In this document: positions 43,558 to 53,688 of the stretch, piece by piece
Layout of the letters: each line of letters starts with the position of its first letter
Position numbering within the stretch: the first letter of the stretch is position 1
From: CAVVIH01 sp963748295
GTDB taxonomy: Bacteria; Acidobacteriota; Vicinamibacteria; Vicinamibacterales; 2-12-FULL-66-21
Assembly (NCBI GenBank): GCA_963748295.1
Contig: CAVVIH010000008.1
Coordinates: 558,001-622,000 of the forward strand
DNA length: 64,000 nucleotides
Direction of reading: 5' to 3'
Position numbers and translations under genes: made by a program
Notes under the pieces: model-generated
Seen by the model: the letters and a program-made list of their open reading frames with translations, nothing else
Databases searched by the model: none
What the model was told of the DNA's origin: nothing

Positions 43558-45601
43558 ATGAGGCGCACAACGATCGGCCTTGGCGTCGTCGGACTGCTCA
43601 TCCTGTCGACCGGCGCATTCGCGCAGACGCGGGATCGCGGCAAACTGCAGCTCGATCAGTTCTTCGACATCGAAAGCGTGTCGAACCCGCGGATTTCACC
43701 CGACGGTATATCAGATCGTCTACACGCGCGGCTGGGTGGACAAGGTCAACGATCGCCGCAGCTCCGCCCTCTGGATCATGAACGCGGATGGTTCGAAGAA
43801 CCGGTTCCTGACGAACGGGTCTGGTGCGATCTGGTCGCCCGACGGCACGCGCATCGCGTTCACGCGCGAGGGGGAGCCGAACGGCTCGCAGATCTGGGTG
43901 CGCTGGATCGACGCGGAAGGCGCGACGACGCAGATCACGCATCTCGAGCAGAACCCGTCGAACCTGGTATGGACGCCCGACGGGAAGTCAATCGCCTTCA
44001 CGATGCTGGTGCCAAAGCGCGAGACCTGGCCGATCCGGATGCCGGCGCGGCCCGAAGGCGCGAAGTGGACCGAGGCGCCGCGGATCGTCGAGAGCCTCAC
44101 CTACCGCGCGGACAGGCAGGGATTCATCGAGCAGGGCCTGACGCAGATCTTCATCGTCCCCGCGGAAGGGGGCACCGAGCGGCTGATCACGGACGGCCAG
44201 TACAACTACGCGGGCGAGTTCGGCTTCACGAAGGACGGGAAGGAGATCATTCTTTCGACCGGACGGGGGAAGGACTGGGAACGCGAGTATCGCCAGTCCG
44301 ACGTCTACGCGCTGAATGTCGAAACCGGGGCGCTTCGCCAGCTGACGAATCGCAGCGGGCCCGATACCAATCCCGTGCTCTCGCCCGACGGCCGATGGGT
44401 GGCCTACCTCGGGTACGACTACACGACCGACACGTACATCGACAACGAGCTCTATGTCGTCAGCGCGTCAGGAACGGGGACGCCGCGGCAATTGACGGCG
44501 AAGTTCGATCGCTCGCCTGACAATCTCACGTGGGCGCCCGACTCGAACGGCATCTACTTCACCGCCGACGACAGCGGATCGCGCAATCTCCACTACATAT
44601 CGCTCGACGGCGCGGTCACGGCGGTCACGAAAGGCGTTCACCTGATCTCGCTGAGCGACATCAACAGAAGCGGCCAGGCGGTCGGCACGCTCACGGGCTT
44701 CCACAAGCCCGGCGACGTCGTCTCGTTTTCCATCACGAGCCCGGCGAATATCCGTCAGCTCACCAGCGTGAACGACGACGTCCTGAACCGGGTGAAGCTG
44801 GGCGACGTGGAGGAGATCTGGTACACGTCCGCCGACGATTACAAGATCCAGGGCTGGGTGATCAAGCCGCCGGACTTCGATCCGAAGAAGAAGTACCCGC
44901 TGATGCTGTCGATCCACGGCGGTCCGCACGCGATGTACGGCGTCGGCTTCAACTTCGGGTGGCAGGAACATGCGGCGAACGGCTATCTCGTCCTCTACAC
45001 GAACCCGCGCGGCTCGACCGGCTACGGCAGCGCGTTCGGCAACTCGATCAAATACAACTACCCGTCGAAGGATTTCGACGACCTGATGAAGGGCGTCGAC
45101 ACGGTGATTGCGAAGGGCTACGTCGACGAGCGCAACCTGTTCGTCTACGGCTGCTCCGGCGGCGGCGTCCTGACCGCATGGGTGGTGGGGCATACCGACC
45201 GCTTCGCCGCCGCGGCCTCGCAGTGCCCGGTGATCAACTGGATCTCGTTCGTCGGCAACGTGGACGGCAACCCGCTGCGCTGGTATCACGACTTCGAGAA
45301 GTTCCCGTGGGAGGATCCCAGCGAGCACCTGCGGCGTTCACCGCTGATGTACGTCGGCAAGGTCAAGACGCCGACGATGCTGATGACCGGCGTGCTCGAC
45401 ATGCGGACGCCGATCAGCCAGACCGAAGAGTTCTACCAGGCGCTCAAGGCGGTCGGCGTGCCGACCGCGATGCTGCGCTTCAACGGCGAGTACCACGGCA
45501 CGACGTCGAAGCCGTCGAACTTCATCCGCACGCAGCTGTACCTGCGCTACTGGTTCGAGAAGTGGTCGCGAAAGGGCGCGACGACGACGTCGCAGCAGTG
45601 A
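43558..45601 (+). CDS. S9-family (prolyl oligopeptidase-like) peptidase, frameshifted
   Basis: About 680 residues after skipping one base near 43709 (ISPDG then QIVYTRG). ATG 43558 follows GGGAGG. Signal peptide GVVGLLILSTGAFAQ. Propeller repeats carry SPDG/APDS blades. The C-terminal hydrolase domain has the nucleophile in YGCSGGGVLTAW, the acid in TGVLDMRTP and the His in FNGEYHGTTSKP. It is an exported dipeptidyl- or acylaminoacyl-peptidase-like enzyme. The 3' end is opposite the tail of the antisense aldehyde dehydrogenase frame. Confidence 0.85.
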
Positions 45602-47168
45602 CCGGCCCGGGTGTGCTTCCGCCTGAAAGGCGGAAGCCACCCAGCCGTTGCTCGCTACCCGCGTGTGCTTCCGCCTAAAGGCGGAAGTCACCCGCTGGCT
45701 ACCAAAGGCCTGTAGCTCGCGGCGGGTCACGGCTGCCACGTACGCGGTCTTCACGATCGTATAGAACTCCTTCGCGTACGTGCCCTGCTCCCGCGGCCCG
45801 TAACTCGACTTCTTCCGGCCGCCGAACGGCACGTGGTAGTCGAGACCGGCGGTCGGCAGGTTCACCATGACGAGCCCGCTCGACGAGTGGCGCTTGAAGT
45901 GGCTTGCGTACTTCAGCGACGTGGTGACGATGCCGGCGGACAGTCCGAACGGCGTGTCGTTGGCCATCGCCAGCGCCGCTTCGTAGTCCTTGACGCGAAT
46001 CACCGCCGCGACCGGACCGAAGATCTCCTCGCGGTTGATGCGCATCTCGGCCGTGCTGTCCGTGAAGAGCGCGGGCGCCATGTAATAGCCCTCGGTATCG
46101 CGCTTCAGACGTTCACCGCCGTGCGCCAGCCGCGCGCCTTCCGCGCGGCCGATGCCCACGTACTCGAAGTTCTTCTCGAGCTGCCGCTCGTCGACGACCG
46201 GACCGATCTCCGTCCCCGGCTTCAGCGCATCGTCAATCACCAGCCGCTTCATGCGATCGATGACCGCCTCGACGAACCGATCGTGAATGCCTTCGGTGAC
46301 GATCAGGCGGCTCGATGCGGTGCAGCGCTGACCGGCCTGAAAAAACGCGCCGTTGACCGCGACCGATACCGCGGTCGGCAGATCGGCATCGTCGAGCACG
46401 ATGAGCGGGTTTTTGCCGCCCATCTCGAGCTGCACCCGCGCCCCGGCCTTCACTGCGGCCTCGGCAACCGATGGACCGACGTCTTGCGAGCCGGTAAAAC
46501 TGATCGCATCCACCTCCGGTGACGCGGCAAGCGCCGCGCCGAGGCTCGAGCCGGGTCCCATCACGAGGTTCAGCACGCCGGTAGGAAGTCCGGCCCGTTG
46601 AACGATGTGCGTGAGCATCCATGGGGACGCCGGGACGAGCTCGGCCGGCTTGAACACGATCGTGTTGCCGAACGCGATGGCGGGGGCGATCTTCCAGGCC
46701 GGAATCGCCAGCGGGAAGTTCCACGGCGTGATCACGCCGACGACGCCCAGCGGCTCGCGCGTGACCTCGACGTCGATGCCGGGACGGACGGAGTCGATCT
46801 TCTCGCCGCCAACCCGCAGCGCTTCCCCCGCGAAGAACTTGAAAATCGCGCCGGCCCTCGCGGCCTCGCCGATGCCGTCGGCGAGCGGCTTGCCCTGCTC
46901 CCGCGCGAGCAGCCGTCCGAGCTCGTCCTTCCGCGCGAGTATCTCGGTGCCGGCGCGGTCGAGCACGTCGAACCGCTGCTGCGGCGTCGAATACGACCAC
47001 GTGGCGAAGGCCCGGCGGGCGGCGGCGATTGCGCGATCGGAGATCGGCGCGCGTTCCGCGCGCGAACTCGCCGACGACGTCGCTGAGATTCGAGGGATTG
47101 ATGTTGGTGCTGCGTTCAGCCGCATCGACGGACTGGCCGTCGATGAGGTTCGGGTATGAAGTCGCCAT
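45338..47168 (-). CDS. Aldehyde dehydrogenase (NAD(P)+), frameshifted, reading through a repeat
   Basis: The start MATSYPNLIDGQSVDAAERS is in one frame; the rest (from about RAPISDRAIAAARRAF) is in another, joined by skipping one base near 47060. The family features are intact: TPWNFPLAIPAWKIAPA, LEMGGKNPLIVLDDAD with the general base Glu, FFQAGQRCTASSRL with the catalytic Cys, EIFGPVAAV and VPFGGRKKSSYG. Homology ends at KTAYVAA near 45731; the frame then runs on through two palindromic repeats and antisense to the S9 peptidase until 45338, so the native stop appears lost. It is last in a minus-strand operon with the TPP enzyme. Substrate unknown, perhaps a semialdehyde. Confidence 0.8.
45611..45693. 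repeat. Two palindromic dispersed repeats (CTTCCGCCT...AGGCGGAAG)
   Basis: Two copies about 52 bases apart: GTGTGCTTCCGCCTGAAAGG onward at 45611-45642 and GTGTGCTTCCGCCTAAAGG onward at 45663-45693. Both share the core of the element at 10086-10136. They sit between convergent genes, where they could terminate transcription from both sides, but they also interrupt the end of the aldehyde dehydrogenase frame. Confidence 0.8.
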
Positions 47169-47179
47169 AGGCTTTTGTC

Positions 47180-48075
47180 TCAGGGCAATCGGGGTTTGTC
47201 GATGTTCGCGGACGCGCAGAGGACGTCGACCATGGCAGAGAAGTCCTGGCCGCCGTGTCCGCGGCTCCGCGCGGCGCTGAACGCCTCGCGCGCCGCGGCG
47301 GCGATCGGCACCGGCACCTTCGCGGCGTTCGCGGCTTCGACGATGAGCGTCAGGTCCTTGTGCGCGAGGTCGATGGTGAATCCCGGCGCGATGTCGCCTT
47401 TGAAGACTTTCGACGGCCACGCGATCTTGAGCTGGCCGTTGGTTGCCGTCGTGCCGTGGATGACGTCGAGTGTCTTCTCGAGCGTGAGCCCGAAGCGCTG
47501 CGAGAGCGCGATCGCTTCCGCGTTGAGCTGACACGAAATGATCGCGAGATAGTTGTTGACCAGCTTCGTGCGCATGCCTGTGCCGACGCCGCCGCAGTGG
47601 TGAATCGTCGTGCCCATCGCTTCGAGGAACGGCTTGACGCGCGCGAAGGCGGACGCGTCGGCGCCGACCATGAAGAGGCATTCGCCGCGCTCGGCATGGC
47701 TGGCCAGCCGGCCGACCGGCGCGTCGACGAACCCGATGCCTTTGGCGCTGGCAGCCGCGGCGAGCCGATCCGTCACGAGCGGATCGATCGTGCTCATGTC
47801 GACCATCAGGCTGCCCTTGCGTCCGCGGGCGATGAGTCCGTTCGGTCCGCCAGCCACCTCGATGACGTCGGCCGACGCGGGCAGCATCGTGAAGACGATG
47901 TCGCTCCCGGCAGCCACGTCCCCCGCATCGGCTGCTGCCCTGGCGCCCAGCGCCTCGAGCGCGACGGACCCGCTCGGGCACGACGTCGTAGACAACGAGG
48001 CTCGAGCCCTTTGCGGCACAGATTGGCCGCCATGGGCCGGCCCATGGTGCCGAGTCCGATGAAGCCGATCGTCAT
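47180..48075 (-). CDS. 3-hydroxyisobutyrate dehydrogenase-like NAD(P)-dependent reductase, two frameshifts
   Basis: About 297 residues after skipping one base near 48000 and one near 47966. The Rossmann start MTIGFIGLGTMGRPMAANL is in the first frame, LVVYDVVPERV in the second and VALEALGARAAADAG onward in the third. Other family pieces are VDMSTIDP, GFVDAPVGR, GGVGTGMRTKLVNNYLA with the catalytic Lys, and FAIDLAHKDL-like GFTIDLAHKDLTL. Members reduce or oxidise beta-hydroxyacids such as hydroxyisobutyrate, tartronate semialdehyde or sulfolactaldehyde; which one here is not decidable. Its ATG overlaps the upstream dehydrogenase stop (ATGA). Confidence 0.78.
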
Positions 48076-49532
48076 GAGAACTTGATGCAGACGTTCTTCA
48101 CTTGCGTATAGCTGGCGAGCGATTCGAGACCCTTCTCACGCCCGTAGCCGCTCTTCTTGTAGCCGCCAAACGGCAGCTCGACGCCGCCCCCGCGCCGTAG
48201 GTGTTGATGTAGACCTGCCCCGACTTGATCCGCGACGCCAGCGTCATCGCCTTGTTGATGTCGCGCGTCCAGATGCCGGCGACGAGTCCGTAGTCGCTGC
48301 GATTGGCTAGCGTCGCCGCTTCCTCGATGTCGTCGAAGTCGATGATCGCCAGCACCGGACCGAAGATCTCTTCCTGCGCGACGCGCATGTCCGGCTTGAC
48401 CGAATCGAGCAGCGTCGGCTCGAAGTAGTAGCCGCCGCGGCAGTCCGGGAACCGACGGCCGGCCGCCGCCGGCGGCGACGGTCGCGCCTTCCTGCTTGCC
48501 GATCGCCACGTACTTTTCGATCGTCTCGAGCTGACGCTTGGAGATTATCGGGCCCATGTCCGGATCGCTGACCCCCGGGCCGACCTTCATTGCCTTCGAC
48601 CGTGCCGCCAGCCGATCGACGAAGGCGTCGTGAGCGCGTCGCTCGACGAGCAGGCGCGATCCGGCGGAACACGTCTGGCCGGCGTTCTGGAAGATCGCGT
48701 TCGACACGCCGGCGGCCGCGAGCTCGAAATCGGCGTCGGCGAACACGATGTTCGGCGACTTGCCGCCGAGCTCCATCACGACCGGCACGACGTTCTCCGC
48801 CGCCATCTTCGCGACCTGCACGCCGACGTCGACCGATCCGGTGAACGTGAGCTGGTTGATGCCTGGATGGCTCGCCAGCGCGGTCCCCGCCTCCGATCCG
48901 GTGCCGGGAACGACGTTGAGCGCGCCGGGCGGCAGCCCGCAAGCGAGCCCGATCTCGCCGAGCCGGAGCGCCGTCATCGGCGCCTCGCTCGATGGCTTGA
49001 GCACGACCGCGCAGCCCGCCGCGAGCGCGGGAGCCACGCCGCGCGCGCCGATCTGAATCGGGTAGTTCCACGGCACGATCTGCGCGGACACGCCAATCGG
49101 CTCCCGCACCGTGTAGTCGAGAAAGCCGGGTCCCAGCGGGATCGTATTGCCCATGATCTTGTCGGCGATGCCGGCGAAGAACTCGAAATAGCGTGCGGCG
49201 ACCTGCACGTCGGTGCGCGCCTGACGCAGCGGCTTGCCGTTGTCGCGGCTCTCCAGCGTCGCGAGCTCCTCAGCCCGCTCGCGGATCGCGCCCGCGATGC
49301 GCCACATGATGCGTCCGCGCTCGGCCGGCGCGAGACCGCCCCACGCCTTCGAATCCATCGCGGCCTGCGCCGACTTGACCGCGCGATCGACGTCGGCTTT
49401 CGTGGCTTTGGCGACGATCGCGAGCCGTTCGCCCGTGGACGGATCGAAGACGTCGAACGTCTTCCCGTCGGAGGCCTCGACGCGGGCGCCGTCGATGAGC
49501 AGGCTTTCTGTCTGAGTCGTAGTGGTAGACAT
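48072..49532 (-). CDS. Aldehyde dehydrogenase (NAD+), two compensating frameshifts
   Basis: 486 residues in the raw frame. Residues 1-365 are normal: VPWNYPIQIGARGVAPALAAG, VMELGGKSPNIVFADADF with the catalytic Glu, and AIFQNAGQTCSAGSRLL with the catalytic Cys. From about 48453 to about 48190 the conserved sequence (CRGGYYFEPTLL, VAQEEIFGPVLAIIDF, YGLVAGIWTRD) is in a second frame, then returns for LPFGGYKKSGYGREKG. One inserted and one missing base explain this. It belongs to the betaine/succinate-semialdehyde group in general look. It lies 12 bases downstream of the TPP enzyme. Confidence 0.8.
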   Translation of the reverse strand: MSTTTTQTESLLIDGARVEASDGKTFDVFDPSTGERLAIVAKATKADVDRAVKSAQAAMDSKAWGGLAPAERGRIMWRIAGAIRERAEELATLESRDNGKPLRQARTDVQVAARYFEFFAGIADKIMGNTIPLGPGFLDYTVREPIGVSAQIVPWNYPIQIGARGVAPALAAGCAVVLKPSSEAPMTALRLGEIGLACGLPPGALNVVPGTGSEAGTALASHPGINQLTFTGSVDVGVQVAKMAAENVVPVVMELGGKSPNIVFADADFELAAAGVSNAIFQNAGQTCSAGSRLLVERRAHDAFVDRLAARSKAMKVGPGVSDPDMGPIISKRQLETIEKYVAIGKQEGATVAAGGGRPSVPGLPRRLLLRADAARFGQAGHARRAGRDLRSGAGDHRLRRHRGSGDASQSQRLRTRRRHLDARHQQGDDAGVADQVGAGLHQHLRRGGGVELPFGGYKKSGYGREKGLESLASYTQVKNVCIKFS

Positions 49533-49543
49533 GGTTCAGAACC

Positions 49544-51181
49544 TCAACCGCGTATCGCTTCGAGCATGGATCCGTAGTCCGACGGATCGATCCTGGCCTC
49601 GATCAGCGACGGGCCGTTTACCCGGATCGCCTGGTCGAGAGCGGCCTCCAGCTCGGCCTCATTCGTGGCGGCGAAGCCGGCGGCGCCAAGGCTTTCCGCG
49701 AGCGCCGGCCATTTTACCGATCCCAGCGCGACGCCGGCAGGGTGGTACCGCCGGCGCTGCTGCTTGATCTCGATCAGGCTCAGCGATGCATCGCTGAACA
49801 CAATCACGATGATCCGGAGTTTCTCACGGACCGCCGTCAGAAGTTCCGCGGCACAGATGAGCAGGCCGCCGTCGCCCGTCAGCGCGACGACCGGCCGATC
49901 GCGATCCGCAAGCGCCGCCCCGATGGCCGCCGGCAACGCGAAGCCCATCGTCGAAAGGCCGTTCGAGATCAGCATCTGATTCGGGTCGTGACACGGGCCA
50001 CAGCATCGTCGCCGGAAACATGTGCGCGCCGGCGTCGACGGTCACGCGTGCACTCCTGGCGAGCCGGCCGGCGGCGATCCGGACGACGTCCTCCGGCGTC
50101 AACAGGGCCCGCCCTGAGCGAGCGGAGCGAGTCGAATGCGGAGCGAGCGAAGCGAGTCGAAGGGTCAACCCACGTACAGTTCGCCAATGACGCATCGATT
50201 TCGGCCACGGCGGCCGGCACGTCCGTGACGTACTGCGCGGCAAATGGCACCTGCGTGTCGGCAACGCCCCAGCGGCCAACGTAGACGACCGGCTGCGAGT
50301 ACGGCCACGGTCGCGGCAGCAACTCGACGGGGTCGAGGCCGATCCCGAGGATCAAGTCGCTCGACGCGACGAACGACTGTTCGATCTCGCGCGTTCGTGA
50401 ACACACCCGCGAAGCACGGGTGATCGTCGGGCACCACGCCCTTCGCCTTGTACGTGACCATCGCGGGTATCCCGCGGCGTTCGATGAGGCTGCGGATGGC
50501 GACGGCATCCGCGGAGCGCCGGGCGCCGAGGCCGACGATCACTAGCGGCCGGCGCGACGCTGGAGATGACACCTTCGGCTTGCCCGCCGGAGCCTTGGCG
50601 AAGGCGGGCGCTGGGCGTCGGCGCTGGGCGCTCGGTTTGCCCTCCGCAGCCGCGGCGAAGGGGGGACTCGTGGCGAAAGGGGCGCCAGCAGCCTCGAAAT
50701 CCTCAGGACAATCGACGTGCACCGGTCCCGGCGGCACCTCCAGCACTGCTGCCAGCGCCGCCTCTATAGTTGTCGACGCGCATCCGGGCGTCAGCCGTCC
50801 GCTCCACTTCGTGATCGGCCGGAAGAGTGCCTGATGGTCGAACTGCTGATGATCGAAGGCGCGGTTGGACGAGGACGGGTGGCTATCGGTGAACACGAGG
50901 ATGGGGGCACGGTCGAGGAACGCGCAGGCGACGCCGTTGGCAACCGACGCCGCTCCCGGGCCGAGCGTCGTCAGGCAGGCGCCCGGCCGCTGTGTGACTT
51001 CGGCCTGCGCGATTGCCGCGAGCGCGCCTCCGGTTTCGGTTGCGGTCAGCACGAACGGCAGATCCGCGCGGCCCGCCGCGTCGATCAGATCGAGATTGGC
51101 GCCCCCGCCCGGCATGCCGAACAGCGCGCGCACCCCGATCTCCTTCAAGCGGTGGACGATGGTGTCGCGCAGCGCCGGCAT
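49544..51181 (-). CDS. Thiamine-pyrophosphate enzyme (acetolactate synthase/benzoylformate decarboxylase-like), three frameshifts
   Basis: About 544 residues after skipping single bases near 50390, in the 50111-50190 repeat area, and near 49989. The N-terminal domain has FGMPGGGANLDLIDA, the catalytic Glu in LTATETGGALAA and TTLGPGAASVANG. The central domain has PLVIVGLGARRSADA. The C-terminal domain has STMGFALPAAIGAAL and the TPP motif GDGGLLICAAELLTAV with a downstream Asp/Ser region. The class decarboxylates or ligates 2-oxo acids. An AFAKAPAGK-type repeat lies in the linker between the first two domains, and a SERSESK-type repeat lies in a later linker. It is first gene of a catabolic operon with two aldehyde dehydrogenases. 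Confidence 0.78.
50111..50164. repeat. Duplicated GAGCGAAGCGAGTCGA dispersed repeat within the TPP-enzyme gene
   Basis: Two tandem variants, the first with GAGCGGAGCGAGTCGA, the second with the exact core GAGCGAAGCGAGTCGA. The same element, in the same or opposite orientation, occurs at 57400-57428 and 58400-58428. It lies near a frame change in the TPP-enzyme gene. Confidence 0.85.
50577..50666. repeat. CTTGGCGAAGGCGGGC dispersed repeat and degenerate copy
   Basis: GCCGGAGCCTTGGCGAAGG at 50586-50604 with flanks, followed about 55 bases later by a degenerate copy with GCGGCGAAGGGGG. Read on the minus strand the first gives AFAKAPAGKPK within the TPP enzyme. The element falls in an interdomain linker. 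Confidence 0.65.
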
Positions 51182-51209
51182 GAAGCAGCAATGCTACTCC
51201 GATATGATT

Positions 51210-51243
51210 GCAGCTCTCAGCTTTCGGCTGTCAGCTCTCAGCT
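51210..51243. repeat. CAGCTCTCAGC repeat abutting the acyl-CoA dehydrogenase start
   Basis: Two GCAGCTCTCAGCT/TCAGCTCTCAGCT units, the same family as 16571-16644. The second unit ends exactly at the ATG at 51244, in the place where a ribosome binding site is expected. The frame is open through it from a TTG at 51208. Confidence 0.75.
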
Positions 51244-52409
51244 ATGGCAGACGTCGACCTTCATAAAGACCTTCGAGCGGGCGTCCGTGAATTGTGCCGG
51301 GCCTTTCCAGACACTTACTGGCGCGACCTCGACGCACGGCGCGCCTACCCCGACGCATTCGTCAAGGCGCTGACCGACGCCGGCTATCTTGGCGCGCTGA
51401 TTCCAGAGGAGTTTGGCGGCTCCGGCCTTGGCGTCGCGGAGGCGTCGATCATCCTCGAGGAAGTCAACCGCAGCGGCGGCAACTCGGGCGCCTGCCACGC
51501 GCAGATGTATACGATGGGAACGCTGCTGCGTCATGGATCGGACGCACAGAAACGGACCTATCTTCCTCAGATTGCATCAGGGACGTTGCGGCTGCAGGCG
51601 TTCGGCGTCAGCGAACCGACCACCGGCTCCGACACGACCCAGCTGAAGACGACCGCCACGCGCAAGGGCGATCGCTACGTCGTCCGCGGGCAGAAGATCT
51701 GGATCTCGCGCGCCGAGCATTCGGATCTGCTTCTGCTGGTCGTCCGGACGACGCCGGCGGATCAGGTGAAGAAACGGACCGACGGCCTGTCGATGCTGCT
51801 CGTCGACATGCGGCAGGCAGTCGGCCACGGCCTGACGATCAAGCCGATCCGCACGATGATGAATCACGCGACGACGGAACTGTTCTTCGACGATCTCGAG
51901 GTGCCGGCCGATGCGCTGGTGGGCGAGGAGGGGAAGGGCTTCCGGTACTGATCGATGGGCTCAATGCGGAGCGCATCCTGATTGCCGCCGAGTGCGTCGG
52001 CGACGGCCGCTGGTTCATCGAGCGCGCGTCGCGTTATGCCGGCGACCGCAAGGTGTTCGGCCGGCCGATCGGTCAGAACCAGGGGGTGCAGTTCCCGATC
52101 GCGCGGGCGCACGTGAACATCGAGGCGGCCGACCTGATGCGGATTCGCGCGGCGGATCTGTTCGATCGCGGCGAGTCGTGCGGCGCTGAAGCCAACATGG
52201 CCAAACTGCTGGCGGCGGACGCGTCCTGGGAGGCGGCAAATGTGGCGGTGCAGACCTATGGCGGCTTCGGGTTCGCCGAGGAGTACGACATCGAGCGGAA
52301 GTTCCGCGAGACGCGGCTCTACCAGGTCGCGCCGATCTCGACCAATCTGATCCTGACCTACATCGCCGAGCACGTGCTCGGCCTGCCGCGCTCGTCGGGA
52401 GAAAGCGTG
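51244..52409 (+). CDS. Acyl-CoA dehydrogenase, frameshifted
   Basis: About 390 residues. The first frame ends artificially at GEEGKGFRY (51951); adding one base near 51950 continues it as LIDGLNAERILIAAECVGDGR. Family features: FAD/substrate region AFGVSEPTTGSDTTQLKTTA, KIWISRAEHSDLLLLVVRT, FGRPIGQNQGVQFPIA, and the C-terminal QTYGGFGFAEEYDIERKFRETRLYQVAPISTNLI, where Glu acts as base in the family. After EHVLGLPRS the frame enters a hairpin repeat without a stop, so the end is approximate. It heads a plus-strand operon with CoA-transferase and MaoC genes. It oxidises an acyl-CoA of unknown chain. Confidence 0.8.
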
Positions 52410-52424
52410 TCACTCCAAAAAAAC

Positions 52425-52488
52425 CAACTCCCAATTCCCAAACTGCCTCTCGTTCCTTTCGGCCGATCGAGTTGGGATGGGAGTTGGG
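52425..52488. repeat. CCAACTCCCAA hairpin repeat
   Basis: The left arm CCAACTCCCAATTCCCAA (52425-52442) pairs with TTGGGATGGGAGTTGG (52473-52488) across a 30-base loop. A run of seven A precedes it. A related hairpin is at 54167-54226. It sits between the acyl-CoA dehydrogenase and the CoA-transferase and has probably replaced the original stop of the first. Confidence 0.75.
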
Positions 52489-52506
52489 CTTTTGGAGTTC
52501 GTGCCG

Positions 52507-53688
52507 ATGACCCGCCCGCTCCAAGGCCTCACAGTTGTTGCAGTCGAACAGGCGGTTGCCGCGCCGTTCGCCACGCGGCAGCTCGCCGATCTCGGCGCGC
52601 GGGTGATCAAGATCGAACGTCCCGACGCCGGCGACTTCGCCCGCAGCTACGACGCGACGGTCAAGGGGTTGTCGAGCTACTTCGTCTGGCTGAACCGGTC
52701 CAAGGAATCGCTGACGCTCGATCTGAAGAAGCCGCACGCGAACGACGTCCTCGCGAAGCTGCTCGCCGGAGCGGACGTGTTCGTCGAAAACCTGGCGCCG
52801 GGCGCCGGCGAGCGGCTCAACCTCGGGCCGGATGCGTTGCTGAATCGCTACCCGCGCCTGATCGTCTGCAGCATTTCCGGATACGGGGCGTCAGGTCCGT
52901 ACGCGGAAAAGAAAGCGTACGACCTGCTCGTGCAGAGCGAGGTCGGGTTGATCTCGCTGACCGGAACCGAGGCGAATCCGTCGAAGGTCGGCATCTCGGT
53001 CGCCGACATCGCAGCCGGCATGTACGCCTACTCCGGCATCCTTTCGGCGCTGTATGCGAGAACGTCGAGCGGACGCGGCGCGGTTCTTCGAGTCTCGCTG
53101 TTCGACGCGCTTGGCGAATGGATGAGCGCGCCCGCCTACTACACCGCCTACGGCGGTGCGGCGCCGCCGCGATCCGGCGCGCACCACGCGTCGATCGCGC
53201 CGTATGGACCCTACGATACGCGCGAGGGCGGCCCGGTCTATTTCGCCATTCAGAATTCGCGCGAATGGTCGCGTTTCTGCCGCGATGTGCTTCGGCAGAG
53301 CAACCTGGAGGAGGACGAGCGGTTCCGGACCAACGCGGACCGCGTGCGAAATCGGCGCGCCCTCGACGAAGCGATCGCCGGCGTGCTGGGCGAGCTGACC
53401 GCGTCCGAGGTCATCGCCCGCCTCGAATCGGCGGGCATCGCCAATGCGCGGCTCGGCTCGATCGGCGACTTTCCGGATCATCCGCAGCTCGGTGCACGCG
53501 ACCGCTGGCGCGAGATCGATTCGCCATCGGGTCCGCTGCGCGCGCTGCTGCCGCCGGTGCAGATGGCCGGCGTCGAACCGGCGATGGGCGCGGTGCCGTC
53601 GCTCGGCCAGCACACGGACGCAATACTCACGGAGCTCGGATTCGAGCCGGATGTCATCGCACGATGGCGCCGGGAAGGGGCGATTTGA
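52507..53688 (+). CDS. Class III (CaiB/BaiF) CoA-transferase
   Basis: 393 residues. Typical family blocks: LTVVAVEQAVAAPFATRQLADLGARVIKIERPDAGDFAR, LNRSKESLTLDLKKP, VENLAPGAGERLNLG, YPRLIVCSISGYGASGPYAEKKAYDLLVQSE, where the Asp corresponds to the catalytic aspartate, and SLFDALGEWMS. It transfers CoA between carboxylic acids. The start at 52507 follows the repeat, with no obvious Shine-Dalgarno. Gene order with acyl-CoA dehydrogenase and MaoC suggests activation and beta-oxidation-like breakdown of a carboxylic acid, which is inference. Confidence 0.88.
   Translation: MTRPLQGLTVVAVEQAVAAPFATRQLADLGARVIKIERPDAGDFARSYDATVKGLSSYFVWLNRSKESLTLDLKKPHANDVLAKLLAGADVFVENLAPGAGERLNLGPDALLNRYPRLIVCSISGYGASGPYAEKKAYDLLVQSEVGLISLTGTEANPSKVGISVADIAAGMYAYSGILSALYARTSSGRGAVLRVSLFDALGEWMSAPAYYTAYGGAAPPRSGAHHASIAPYGPYDTREGGPVYFAIQNSREWSRFCRDVLRQSNLEEDERFRTNADRVRNRRALDEAIAGVLGELTASEVIARLESAGIANARLGSIGDFPDHPQLGARDRWREIDSPSGPLRALLPPVQMAGVEPAMGAVPSLGQHTDAILTELGFEPDVIARWRREGAI

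Noticed and set aside
43709..52000. Reading the broken genes as true pseudogenes in a decaying region
   Set aside because: Each break is one base, usually an insertion, with no internal stops in the corrected frame and intact catalytic residues, so sequence error fits better.
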